A DNA stretch of 54,968 nt from an uncultured Bacteroidales bacterium (lineage in GTDB: Bacteria; Bacteroidota; Bacteroidia; Bacteroidales; UBA1715), in assembly GCA_937892155.1 (NCBI GenBank), contig CALAUG010000006.1, forward strand, positions 1-54,968, written 5' to 3'. Position numbers and translations under genes: made by a program. Numbering within the stretch: position 1 is the first letter of the stretch; the number at the start of each line of letters is the position of its first letter. Below the pieces are notes generated by a model. It saw only the letters and a list, made by a program, of their open reading frames with translations. It was not told where the DNA came from and searched no databases. This document shows, piece by piece, positions 35,836 through 43,160 of this stretch.

Positions 35836-37020
35836 ATGGCAAAAGAAAAGTTTGATAGATCCAAAGATCACGTAAACATTGGTACTATCGGTCACGTTGA
35901 CCACGGAAAAACAACTTTGACTGCAGCAATCACAACTGTATTGGCAAAGAAAGGTCTTTCAGAGCAAAAATCATTCGATCAAATCGATAATGCTCCTGAA
36001 GAGAAAGAAAGAGGTATTACAATCAACACTTCTCACGTTGAATACCAAACAGCAAATCGTCACTATGCACACGTTGACTGTCCAGGACACGCCGACTATG
36101 TAAAGAACATGGTTACTGGTGCTGCTCAAATGGATGGTGCTATCCTAGTTGTTGCTGCAACTGACGGACCAATGCCTCAAACAAAAGAACACGTACTTTT
36201 GGCAAAACAAGTAAACGTACCAAGAATCGTCGTATTCCTTAACAAATGTGATATGGTTGAAGACGAAGAAATGTTTGAACTTGTTGAAATGGAAGTTCGT
36301 GAATTGTTAAGCAAATACGATTTCGACGGTGACAACACTCCTATCATCCGTGGATCTGCACTTGGTGCATTGAACGGTGAAGCTAAATGGGAAGATAAAG
36401 TAATGGAATTGATGGATGCAGTTGACAACTGGATTCCACTACCTCCACGTGAAATGGATAAACCATTCTTGATGCCAGTTGAAGACATCTTCTCTATCAC
36501 TGGTCGTGGTACTGTTGCTACTGGTCGTGTTGAAAGAGGTGTTGTTCACACAGGTGATGAATTACAAATCATCGGTTTCGACGCTAACTTGAAAACAACT
36601 TGTACAGGTGTTGAAATGTTCCGTAAACTTCTTGATGAAGGACAAGCTGGTGATAACGTAGGTTTGTTACTTCGTGGTATTGAAAAAGACCAAATCAAAC
36701 GTGGTATGGTAATCTGTAAACCAGATTCTATCCAACCACACAAAAAATTCAAAGCTGAAGTTTATGTTTTGACTAAAGAAGAAGGTGGTCGTCACACTCC
36801 ATTCCATAACAAATATCGTCCTCAATTCTACATTAGAACTACAGACGTTACTGGTGAAATCACATTGCCAGATGGTGTAGAAATGGTAATGCCAGGTGAT
36901 AACGTAACTATCACAGTTGACCTTCTTTCTCACGTAGCACTTAACCAAGGTTTGCGTTTCGCAATCCGTGAAGGTGGTAGAACTGTAGGTGCAGGTCAAG
37001 TAACTGAAATTATTGAATAA
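35836..37020 (+). CDS. tuf: Elongation factor Tu
   Basis: It delivers aminoacyl-tRNA to the ribosome. G1 GHVDHGKT (18-25), the switch ERGITINTSHVEYQT, G3 DCPGHADYVKNM and G4 NKCDM are present, with intact beta-barrel domains 2 and 3. It has 394 residues. Codon use is strongly biased, as for a highly expressed gene. A terminator separates it from tRNA-Trp. Confidence 0.99.
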   Translation: MAKEKFDRSKDHVNIGTIGHVDHGKTTLTAAITTVLAKKGLSEQKSFDQIDNAPEEKERGITINTSHVEYQTANRHYAHVDCPGHADYVKNMVTGAAQMDGAILVVAATDGPMPQTKEHVLLAKQVNVPRIVVFLNKCDMVEDEEMFELVEMEVRELLSKYDFDGDNTPIIRGSALGALNGEAKWEDKVMELMDAVDNWIPLPPREMDKPFLMPVEDIFSITGRGTVATGRVERGVVHTGDELQIIGFDANLKTTCTGVEMFRKLLDEGQAGDNVGLLLRGIEKDQIKRGMVICKPDSIQPHKKFKAEVYVLTKEEGGRHTPFHNKYRPQFYIRTTDVTGEITLPDGVEMVMPGDNVTITVDLLSHVALNQGLRFAIREGGRTVGAGQVTEIIE

Positions 37021-37036
37021 TACATTCATAGTTTTG

Positions 37037-37063
37037 AAAGGGAGTAAATTTTACTCCCTTTTT
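37037..37063 (+). terminator. Rho-independent terminator after tuf
   Basis: AAAGGGAGTAAA (37037-37048) pairs with TTTACTCCCTTT (37050-37061), followed by more T residues. It ends 2-3 bases before tRNA-Trp begins. Either it is leaky or a downstream start is used for secE. Confidence 0.8.
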
Positions 37064-37065
37064 CT

Positions 37066-37138
37066 AGGGGTATAGCTCAGTTGGTAGAGTAGTGGTCTCC
37101 AAAACCATTGGTCGAGGGTTCGAGTCCTTCTGCCCCTG
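37066..37138 (+). tRNA. tRNA-Trp (anticodon CCA)
   Basis: The acceptor stem AGGGGTA pairs with TGCCCCT (one G-T). The D arm is GCTC-AGTTGGTA-GAGT. The anticodon stem GTGGT/ACCAT holds loop CTCCAAA, anticodon CCA. The T arm is GAGGG-TTCGAGT-CCTTC. It sits between tuf and secE, the conserved Bacteroidota position. Confidence 0.97.
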
Positions 37139-37155
37139 CTATTAAAAGTAATACA

Positions 37156-37350
37156 ATGGGATTAAAAACATACGTAAAGGAATCATACAACGAATTGGTG
37201 CACAAAACGACGTGGCCAACATGGCCAGAGTTACAATCGAGTGCAATCGTTGTATTAGTTGCAACCTTTATTATTGCACTTATTGTTTTAGTAATGGATT
37301 TCTCTTTTTCATTAATCATGAAGGACGGGATTTATCAACTCTTACGCTAA
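37156..37350 (+). CDS. secE: Preprotein translocase subunit SecE
   Basis: This is the short bacterial SecE with 64 residues. An amphipathic segment (KESYNELVHKTTWPTW) is followed by one membrane helix (about 30-55). It clamps SecY in the translocon. The ATG at 37156 is chosen because an earlier in-frame start lies inside tRNA-Trp. nusG follows after 12 bases. Confidence 0.95.
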   Translation: MGLKTYVKESYNELVHKTTWPTWPELQSSAIVVLVATFIIALIVLVMDFSFSLIMKDGIYQLLR

Positions 37351-37362
37351 TAATTAAAAAAA

Positions 37363-37980
37363 ATGGCAACAGGAAAAGATAAAAAAGATTCTCAACCAAG
37401 CGACAAACACATGTTCGAAAAGAACTGGTATGTTGTTAAGGCAATGAGCGGAAAAGAGAAACGAGTACAGGAAAGAATACTGTATGAAGTATCACGTAGC
37501 GGTCTAGATAAATACGTTTTCCAAGTACTTATACCAACTGAAAAAGTTTTCCAAGTAAAAAATGGGAAAAAAATCAGTAAAGAAAGAACATATCTCCCTG
37601 GTTATGTTCTTGTAGAGGCAATTCTAAAAGCAAAATTAGGAGATACAGAAATAAATATTGCGGGAACCATCAACAACATAGACGGAGTTATAGGATTCTT
37701 AACGGCTGAACGTCATGGTGCTTACCCAATGCCAATGCGATTATCAGAAGTTAATCGTATTTTAGGTAAAGTCGACGAACTTGCCGAAAGTGAAGAAGAA
37801 ACTATTATTCCTTTCGTAGTTGGCGAAGTTGTGAAGGTTACTGACGGTCCATTCAACGGATTTTCTGGAAATGTTGAAAAAGTAAATCCAGAAAAGAAAA
37901 AATTATCTGTTGAAGTTAAGGTATTCGGTCGGAAAACCATCCTCGAATTAGGATTTATGCAAGTTGAAAAAGAATCTTAA
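37363..37980 (+). CDS. nusG: Transcription antitermination factor NusG
   Basis: The NGN domain (about 20-140; WYVVKAMSGKEKRVQ, TYLPGYVLVEA) binds RNA polymerase. A C-terminal KOW domain (about 150-205; GEVVKVTDGPFNGFSGNVE) links to Rho or S10. It has 205 residues and is part of the secE-nusG-rplK-rplA operon. Confidence 0.97.
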   Translation: MATGKDKKDSQPSDKHMFEKNWYVVKAMSGKEKRVQERILYEVSRSGLDKYVFQVLIPTEKVFQVKNGKKISKERTYLPGYVLVEAILKAKLGDTEINIAGTINNIDGVIGFLTAERHGAYPMPMRLSEVNRILGKVDELAESEEETIIPFVVGEVVKVTDGPFNGFSGNVEKVNPEKKKLSVEVKVFGRKTILELGFMQVEKES

Positions 37981-37998
37981 TAATAAATAATAAGCGTT

Positions 37999-38439
37999 AT
38001 GGCAAAAGAAGTAGCAGGTCTAATTAAATTGCAAATTAAAGGTGGCGCTGCAAATCCATCACCTCCAGTAGGACCAGCCCTAGGTTCTAAGGGTGTGAAC
38101 ATTATGGATTTCTGCAAACAATTTAATGCAAAAACACAAGACCAAGCAGGAAAAGTTCTTCCTGTAATCATTACAGTGTATGCAGACAAATCATTCACAT
38201 TTGTTGTAAAAACACCTCCTGTAGCAGTACAGTTGTTGGAAGCAGCAAAAATTAAAAGTGGATCTGCAGAACCAAACAGAAAAAAAGTAGCAAGTGTTAC
38301 TTGGGCACAGGTTAAAGCAATCGCAGAAAACAAATTGCCAGATTTAAACTGTTTCACAGTTCAAGCTGGTATGGAAATGGTTGCAGGTACTGCTCGTAGC
38401 ATGGGTATAACAGTTGAAGGTGAAAAACCAACACTTTAA
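37999..38439 (+). CDS. rplK: 50S ribosomal protein L11
   Basis: It begins AKEVAGLIKLQIKGGAANPSPPVGPALG, here seen in part, and includes GVNIMDFCKQFNAKT. The C-terminal rRNA-binding domain ends MEMVAGTARSMGITV. It has 146 residues and forms the GTPase-associated centre stalk base. It precedes rplA by 17 bases. Confidence 0.98.
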   Translation: MAKEVAGLIKLQIKGGAANPSPPVGPALGSKGVNIMDFCKQFNAKTQDQAGKVLPVIITVYADKSFTFVVKTPPVAVQLLEAAKIKSGSAEPNRKKVASVTWAQVKAIAENKLPDLNCFTVQAGMEMVAGTARSMGITVEGEKPTL

Positions 38440-38456
38440 TCTAAAACATAGGAATT

Positions 38457-38864
38457 ATGAAACTTACAAAAAATAGAAAAGAAGCTCTTGCCAAAGTAGA
38501 CAAAGAGAAGGCATATTCCATTTTAGATGCAGCAAAGTTGGTTAAAGAAATCACAACAACGAAATTTGATGCATCTGTTGATATGGACGTACGTTTAGGA
38601 GTTGATCCTAAAAAAGCAAACCAGATGGTACGTGGTACCGTATCTCTCCCTAACGGCACTGGTAAGACCGTTCGCGTTCTTGCTATCTGCCAGGGTGCTG
38701 ATGCTGAAGCTGCTCTCGACAGCGTTCTTCACCCAGCTTCTCGCTTAAATGCCTTGCAGGTGCTTATCGAGCCAACACAAGGGGCTACTGATTATGACCC
38801 AGTAAAAGACGCTTACAGAAACCAATTAGACGCACCAATTGATTCTTTACCGCAAGATGTTTAA
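38457..38864 (+). CDS. rplA 5' part fused in frame to foreign sequence
   Basis: Residues 1 to about 78 are ribosomal protein L1 (KLTKNRKEALAKVDKEKAYS ... MVRGTVSLPNGTGKTVRVLA). After that the L1 pattern fades. From about residue 88 (SVLHPASRLNALQVLIEPTQ and onward) nothing resembles L1, and the frame stops at 135 instead of about 230. Codon use changes at about 38,640 to CTC/AAC/GGC/AAG/CGC-rich codons, then again at about 38,745 towards the phage pattern. The stop is followed by a strong TAGGAG site for the next phage gene. The tail may be the end of an unrelated phage gene. Confidence 0.8.
   Translation: MKLTKNRKEALAKVDKEKAYSILDAAKLVKEITTTKFDASVDMDVRLGVDPKKANQMVRGTVSLPNGTGKTVRVLAICQGADAEAALDSVLHPASRLNALQVLIEPTQGATDYDPVKDAYRNQLDAPIDSLPQDV
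38640..38760. other. Junction between Bacteroidales chromosome and phage DNA
   Basis: Within this interval, codon use, gene content and translation signals all change: TAnnTTTG promoters without SD on the left, SD and TTGACA/TATAAT on the right. L1 loses homology and its expected downstream partners are missing. No repeat or integrase gene is seen at the border. A chimeric assembly is the preferred reading. Confidence 0.75.
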
Positions 38865-38877
38865 TAGGAGATAACTG

Positions 38878-39696
38878 ATGGCTGGATTACAATATAAAAA
38901 CCAAGTAGATATCGTAGCTGGTGGTTATGCTGGCGAATGGAAAGGTTCTGATGGTATTCATCAGAACTGGACCGACGTCACTGGCACATCTGGTTCTATG
39001 ACTGCTAGGTATTACTACCACGACTCGTGGTTAGCTAGAAACGACATATCTTCTCGTGTATGGGTTACGATTACTGATAACTGGGAGATAATCGAGCAGA
39101 CAGATAACAATCACATTAAGCTTCGAGTAACATCCAGTGTAGATAGAATCGAGCGTGTTGCTAGTGGCTCTGGGAGCGAAGGCTCTTGGAACGCTACTGG
39201 ACAATCTTGGGCTGCTAGGTGGCACATTCAGTTATACACTAACCGAGAGAAATCTGGGGGAGTAGTCCCTGGTGGCGACTTCCAGAACCTAGTCGCAACT
39301 GTCAATCAGGTTATATCTTCTACCCCAGTGAGCCTAGGCACTTTTACGATAGACTTGCCGCCACAGACAGAGCTATCTCCGACAAGCCGAGGTACAGTAT
39401 TCTATCAAAGCGGTGTTATGGGCCATGAGTGGGACCCAGATACTTCTACGTATGTTGACCGTATGTGGATGGGCATTAACTTCCGTAATACACTTCCTCC
39501 AGAAATAATACCTGGTAAAACATGGAATAACTCCGTGTGGCTATCTCATAATCGTCCAACTCACGGCAAGGCTAAGTTTTATAATGGCTCTGGATGGAGC
39601 GGGAATATGAAGACTGTTCCTGGTGGGACTGGGAACCCTCCATTAATTAGGTATTCTGATGGATTTAAGAATATGCGTCGCATAGGCACAGAATAA
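38878..39696 (+). CDS. Putative phage virion protein (beta-rich)
   Basis: I do not recognise the family. The 272-residue protein is rich in Trp, Gly, Ser and Thr with short alternating segments typical of beta-structured tail or head-decoration proteins (GTSGSMTARYYYHDSW, VWVTITDNWEI). There is no signal peptide or membrane helix. A strong SD (TAGGAG, 7-base spacing) sets the ATG. It leads the plus-strand structural block. Confidence 0.55.
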   Translation: MAGLQYKNQVDIVAGGYAGEWKGSDGIHQNWTDVTGTSGSMTARYYYHDSWLARNDISSRVWVTITDNWEIIEQTDNNHIKLRVTSSVDRIERVASGSGSEGSWNATGQSWAARWHIQLYTNREKSGGVVPGGDFQNLVATVNQVISSTPVSLGTFTIDLPPQTELSPTSRGTVFYQSGVMGHEWDPDTSTYVDRMWMGINFRNTLPPEIIPGKTWNNSVWLSHNRPTHGKAKFYNGSGWSGNMKTVPGGTGNPPLIRYSDGFKNMRRIGTE

Positions 39697-39705
39697 TGTT
39701 ATAAT
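39697..39705 (+). promoter_or_regulatory. Extended -10 promoter before a homing endonuclease gene
   Basis: TGTTATAAT is a perfect TGnTATAAT extended -10, placed immediately after the stop codon of the previous gene. The start of transcription would be near 39,712, at the foot of the hairpin that follows. No -35 hexamer is evident. Confidence 0.5.
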
Positions 39706-39710
39706 AGAAT

Positions 39711-39777
39711 AGAACATAGGCAGAGCGACCTGCCTGCCTATGGTTCTTCCTTAATATAGAGCAGGTCGAGGAAGAAC
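39711..39777 (+). ncRNA. Pseudoknot-capable leader RNA of an HNH endonuclease gene
   Basis: AGAACATAGGCAG (39711-39723) pairs with CTGCCTATGGTTCT (39734-39747; one bulge). The hairpin loop contains CGACCTGC (39726-39733), which pairs perfectly with downstream GCAGGTCG (39761-39768). In addition GTTCTTCC (39743-39750) pairs with GGAAGAAC (39770-39777). That pairing competes with the top of the first stem and would cover the AGGA ribosome-binding bases 12 nt before the endonuclease ATG. The order of segments makes an H-type pseudoknot. Seen in sequence; function inferred. Confidence 0.6.
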
Positions 39778-39784
39778 TAACTAT

Positions 39785-40342
39785 ATGGAAGAAATCTGGA
39801 AAGACGTACCAGGATATGAAGGTTTATATCTGGTAAGTAATTTTGGCAATGTAAAATCTTTGCCAAGAAAGGTATCTTATATCAATAAGTATGGGAAAGA
39901 GACATCTACAATTTGCGGAGGCAATATATTATCAAAGACGAAGACTGGTCAAGGCTGGAAGACTGATAATTATTATCTGTCAGTAATGTTTACTGTTGGT
40001 AACAAAAGTAAAAGAATGCTAGTGCATCGTTTGGTGGCCGCTGCTTTTATACCGAACCCCGACAATCTTCCCCAGGTCAACCATATAGACGGCGATAAGA
40101 CTAATAATAGAGTAGATAATTTAGAATGGTGTACCATGAATCACAACATGGAACATGCTATGTATGATATAAAAACAATAAAAACTAATTTTAAGTGTGT
40201 ACCAATTATGTGTTTAGAAACTGGAGAGGAATTTCGTAGTACCAGTGAAGCTGCTAAGATATACCATCTAAACCGTAGGAATTTATCGTATGCTATATCT
40301 AAAGGCAAACCATATGCTGGGAAACATTGGACAAAGATATAG
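39785..40342 (+). CDS. NUMOD4-HNH homing endonuclease
   Basis: This is a free-standing homing endonuclease of phage type. NUMOD4 is at the N-terminus (IWKDVPGYEGLYLVSNFGNV). The HNH_3 domain carries HRLVAAAFIPNPDNLPQVNH, then DNLEWCT. A NUMOD1-like DNA-binding segment lies at the C-terminus (about 140-185). It sits between two structural genes with its own extended -10 promoter and a structured leader. It is related to the endonuclease at 51.5-52.1 kb. Confidence 0.92.
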   Translation: MEEIWKDVPGYEGLYLVSNFGNVKSLPRKVSYINKYGKETSTICGGNILSKTKTGQGWKTDNYYLSVMFTVGNKSKRMLVHRLVAAAFIPNPDNLPQVNHIDGDKTNNRVDNLEWCTMNHNMEHAMYDIKTIKTNFKCVPIMCLETGEEFRSTSEAAKIYHLNRRNLSYAISKGKPYAGKHWTKI

Positions 40343-40381
40343 TTTTTTTAGTTTTCTTATTTCGCAAGTTATAATGAAATC

Positions 40382-41002
40382 ATGACAAACTGTAAATGTT
40401 CTAAATGCAATGAGACCCCATGTGGATGCCGAAAACAGTGCTGTGAGCAACCTTGTGGATGTGCTCAGCCAACTCTCAGCATAGACGAAGTGCCTGAGAG
40501 TGTAAGCATGCTGAAGTTCAATGTCAATGGTGTCTCTACTTGGTTTGATTACCAAAATCTTGTAGACAAGACCCAGACAGATACTAATGTGTTTGCTGAC
40601 AAAGACAAACGAGTGATTGTCTACAATGCTGAAAGACATCAAGACATTCTTTCGGCAAAACAACTCGGCTCTATTTTGCACCTTGCAGATATAGAAGATG
40701 TTGACTTAAAAAATACCAAAGCAAATTCACTCTTAGTTTTCGACGAAGAATGTAATGCTTGGATGGCCTGGAATTCGTCCACTAATGGCTCTGTTTCACT
40801 ACAGACGGCTATGGGATTTGGTTCCGATGGCAAGCCATTATCCCTATCTACTCCTACAAATGCTTCTCAATACTATATGCTAGGATGGAACGCAGGGAAT
40901 AAACTCAGCTATTCTCAGCCAGTTCAGTTTTCTAGCACATCAAATAAGGCTGCTCTCTATATTGATAAAACAACTAAACAAATAGGATGGTACGAAGCAT
41001 GA
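40382..41002 (+). CDS. Putative phage structural protein with Cys-rich N-terminus
   Basis: The first 28 residues carry nine cysteines in CxC/CxxC/CC spacing (CKCSKCNETPCGCRKQCC), possibly a metal-binding knuckle. The rest (about 35-206) is a non-membrane, beta/coil sequence ending in QIGWYEA, the kind of ending seen in fibre-associated proteins. No family is recognised. Its stop overlaps the next ATG (ATGA). Confidence 0.5.
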   Translation: MTNCKCSKCNETPCGCRKQCCEQPCGCAQPTLSIDEVPESVSMLKFNVNGVSTWFDYQNLVDKTQTDTNVFADKDKRVIVYNAERHQDILSAKQLGSILHLADIEDVDLKNTKANSLLVFDEECNAWMAWNSSTNGSVSLQTAMGFGSDGKPLSLSTPTNASQYYMLGWNAGNKLSYSQPVQFSSTSNKAALYIDKTTKQIGWYEA

Positions 41003-41712
41003 CAACAATAGACCAATTCTTAAATAAAGAGTGCGATAAGATTGACCCATCTTGCGTAGATGCCTATTTAGACTTATCGCTTGACCCATTAGACCCAAGC
41101 AAGCTAGTCTTAGATAGCTCATGGGGGACTGATTATTTAGACCTCACTCCTGCCGTTAAAGATGCAGAAACTGTTACACATTTAAGTCTGTACCCAGACA
41201 ATAACCCTACCGACTTAATGTTTTGTAATGAAGACGGAGAAGCCGAACATATTACTGGTGATGCTCTATCTCGCATCATTTCTATGACAAAACTCAAAGA
41301 TGTCAGCCAGACTACGAATATCACCAACGGTGATGTGTATATGTATAGCTCGACTACTGGAAAGTTTGAACCATTTGATTTGTCTGGAGCACTCGGAACT
41401 ATTAACCAAAATATAACCAATCTTGGTAATAGAATTGATAACCTTCAAGGACAAATTAACCAACTTAGCACTAGAATTGATAATCTTCAAGGACAAATCA
41501 ATACCATTAACTCGACACTTAACACATTGCAAGGAGAGATTAATGATATTAATGCCGTTATCGCTAAGCCATCTGGTATTCCAAACGATGCAAGAATTGT
41601 TTGGGGTAACATTAATTTGATTTCTGACCCATCTGATACTAATAATAAGAGCAAAGGTTTGTTCACGCATAATACAGCGAACGACCTATATGCTGATGAA
41701 TATTTTGCTTAG
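40999..41712 (+). CDS. Putative phage fibre protein with coiled coil
   Basis: It has 237 residues. A clear heptad-like coiled coil occupies about residues 134-190 (41.40-41.56 kb), made of near-repeats such as NRIDNLQGQINQLSTRIDNL. It probably trimerises. N-terminal and C-terminal globular parts are unrecognised. The ATG at 40999 overlaps the upstream stop by 4 bases, preferred over the in-frame upstream start at 40987. Confidence 0.6.
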   Translation: MTTIDQFLNKECDKIDPSCVDAYLDLSLDPLDPSKLVLDSSWGTDYLDLTPAVKDAETVTHLSLYPDNNPTDLMFCNEDGEAEHITGDALSRIISMTKLKDVSQTTNITNGDVYMYSSTTGKFEPFDLSGALGTINQNITNLGNRIDNLQGQINQLSTRIDNLQGQINTINSTLNTLQGEINDINAVIAKPSGIPNDARIVWGNINLISDPSDTNNKSKGLFTHNTANDLYADEYFA

Positions 41713-41724
41713 GAAAGGAGCAAT

Positions 41725-42231
41725 ATGAACTGTAATAAAAATGTCGAAGTTCAAGATATAAGCGATGTGCCTATTGATAATCTTGAATCAACACCTGATT
41801 TCTTTATCACCGAGCGTGATGTCGTAGACCAGGCAACTGGCAACGTCATTCGTTCTTTCACAAGAACACCAGGTAAGAAAATTTTACCTAATGGAACTCT
41901 AGATAATGTTGTCGCATTTGAAGCCAACAATGTGGCGATTACTGTACCAAAAAATCAAGTTCGTGCAGTATATGTCGAGAACGGAGTATCAACCTATATT
42001 ATGCGTTATGCAGACAATACTCATGCACCAGTTATGCTCGCTATTGGCGAGACTGCTGGCAACTTAATTCTCTGCCAAAACTGTGGCTTTGTGAATATTC
42101 CAGAAGGACACTCATACTCAGTCGGAGTTCAATACTATGTTGGTGCTAACGGAGAACCAGTAACAAGCTCAGCATCTGGCAAGAAACTATTTATTCCTGT
42201 TTCAAGCACCAGATTAGCAGTTAATTTATAA
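41725..42231 (+). CDS. Phage protein of unknown function (structural block)
   Basis: It has 168 residues, beta-rich, with one CxxC (LILCQNCGF). There is no membrane helix. A strong AAGGAG site lies 6 bases before the ATG. Its position between the coiled-coil gene and a short gene suggests a virion or virion-assembly role, as inference only. Confidence 0.5.
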   Translation: MNCNKNVEVQDISDVPIDNLESTPDFFITERDVVDQATGNVIRSFTRTPGKKILPNGTLDNVVAFEANNVAITVPKNQVRAVYVENGVSTYIMRYADNTHAPVMLAIGETAGNLILCQNCGFVNIPEGHSYSVGVQYYVGANGEPVTSSASGKKLFIPVSSTRLAVNL

Positions 42232-42241
42232 AGGATAAATA

Positions 42242-42676
42242 ATGTCGATACCAATTCTCAGTGCTATATCTGACCAAAAAGTTTATAGACACTCTTCTAT
42301 TACGCAACACAAGAATACTCTGTCTGTCCTTAAAAAAGGCGAGTGGTTGCCATTGGTTTGTGACCATTTAGATTATATCGACTGTGGCAGAGTTGTCAGC
42401 CATAAAGTAGCCGTTACTGACGGTGAAGATATTGGCTACACTTACGGCGTAAAAGAATGCAGGTATTGGACCGACAATTATTTAATGGGAAACAATGGAT
42501 ACACTACAACAAGTGCTTTGCCTACTTGGTTTGGGATTGGGTATTATGACTCTTATAAAGATAGTAATGTCATTATAAACTCAGATGACGAATCGTTAGG
42601 GCAGCACAATGAACTCACTTTAAGGGTGGGAACATCATATTGTTTAGCAGAAGAAACTCTGAAAGCAGTAGAATAA
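42242..42676 (+). CDS. Phage protein of unknown function (structural block)
   Basis: It has 144 residues with Tyr-rich, Gly-rich segments (YWTDNYLMGNNGYTT). Sequence gives no family. AAAGGAT precedes the ATG by 6 bases. It is the last gene of the plus-strand block and ends at a bidirectional terminator. Confidence 0.5.
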   Translation: MSIPILSAISDQKVYRHSSITQHKNTLSVLKKGEWLPLVCDHLDYIDCGRVVSHKVAVTDGEDIGYTYGVKECRYWTDNYLMGNNGYTTTSALPTWFGIGYYDSYKDSNVIINSDDESLGQHNELTLRVGTSYCLAEETLKAVE

Positions 42677-42677
42677 A

Positions 42678-42707
42678 AAAATACCCCCGAAAGGGGGTTA
42701 TTTTTAT
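42678..42707. terminator. Bidirectional terminator between converging phage genes
   Basis: CCCCC-GAAA-GGGGG stem (42684-42697), extended by AT pairs, with A-run before and T-run after. It separates the plus block from the minus-strand genes that end at 42707. Confidence 0.85.
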
Positions 42708-43060
42708 TAGTCTGTGTACATCGAGTTTAAATCTGCTATTTTTTCTTCAAGGGTTCTAACTTGGTTAGCTAATTCCACGCCCTTATTTCTAATAGTATCT
42801 AAGCCAGTCTGATAAGTGTTTCTAGCCTTTACTATAGCTGGGTAGTAGGTTCCAGTGTCATACTGAACTTTGCTTCTTTCTGGGAAATTAGAGTATAGCA
42901 TGCCAGCTTTGTTAGCTTGAGACATTATATTAGCAAAATCTTGGGTGCGTTGATTTTCAATATTATTGAAGGCCGTATTGTATTGTTCTTGCAGACTATC
43001 TCTGTAAGCTTGGATATACGGATCAACATAATTTTCATTATCCATAAGATAATCATACAC
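42707..43060 (-). CDS. Small helical phage protein, unknown function
   Basis: It has 117 residues, almost entirely charged helix (QEQYNTAFNNIENQRTQDFA; a coiled-coil-like end). No family recognised. The start could be 43060 or the ATG at 43045; neither has a clear SD. It lies downstream of the nozzle gene on the same strand but after a terminator. Confidence 0.5.
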   Translation of the reverse strand: MYDYLMDNENYVDPYIQAYRDSLQEQYNTAFNNIENQRTQDFANIMSQANKAGMLYSNFPERSKVQYDTGTYYPAIVKARNTYQTGLDTIRNKGVELANQVRTLEEKIADLNSMYTD

Positions 43061-43110
43061 TATTATTTATAATAATAACTTTTTTTATGCTAAAATATAC
43101 CAGTGTGTTA

Positions 43111-43158
43111 CCTACACCAAAAAGCCACCGCTAGTTCTCTCTGTAGGGTGGCTTTTTT
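43111..43158 (-). terminator. Terminator after the nozzle gene, with pseudoknot potential
   Basis: AAAAAGCCACC (43119-43129) pairs with GGTGGCTTTTT (43147-43157), bidirectional. Outside it, CCTACA (43111-43116) is complementary to TGTAGG (43142-43147), which lies in the loop next to the stem. The two pairings are interleaved, so they form a pseudoknot or alternate. Confidence 0.75.
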
Positions 43159-43160
43159 GA

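Noticed and set aside
37108..37155. Upstream extension of secE
   Set aside because: It would start inside tRNA-Trp; the ATG at 37156 gives a normal SecE.
38640..38880. Prophage attachment site in rplA
   Set aside because: No tRNA or duplicated core sequence is visible, no integrase gene is near, and the expression signals of the two halves disagree.
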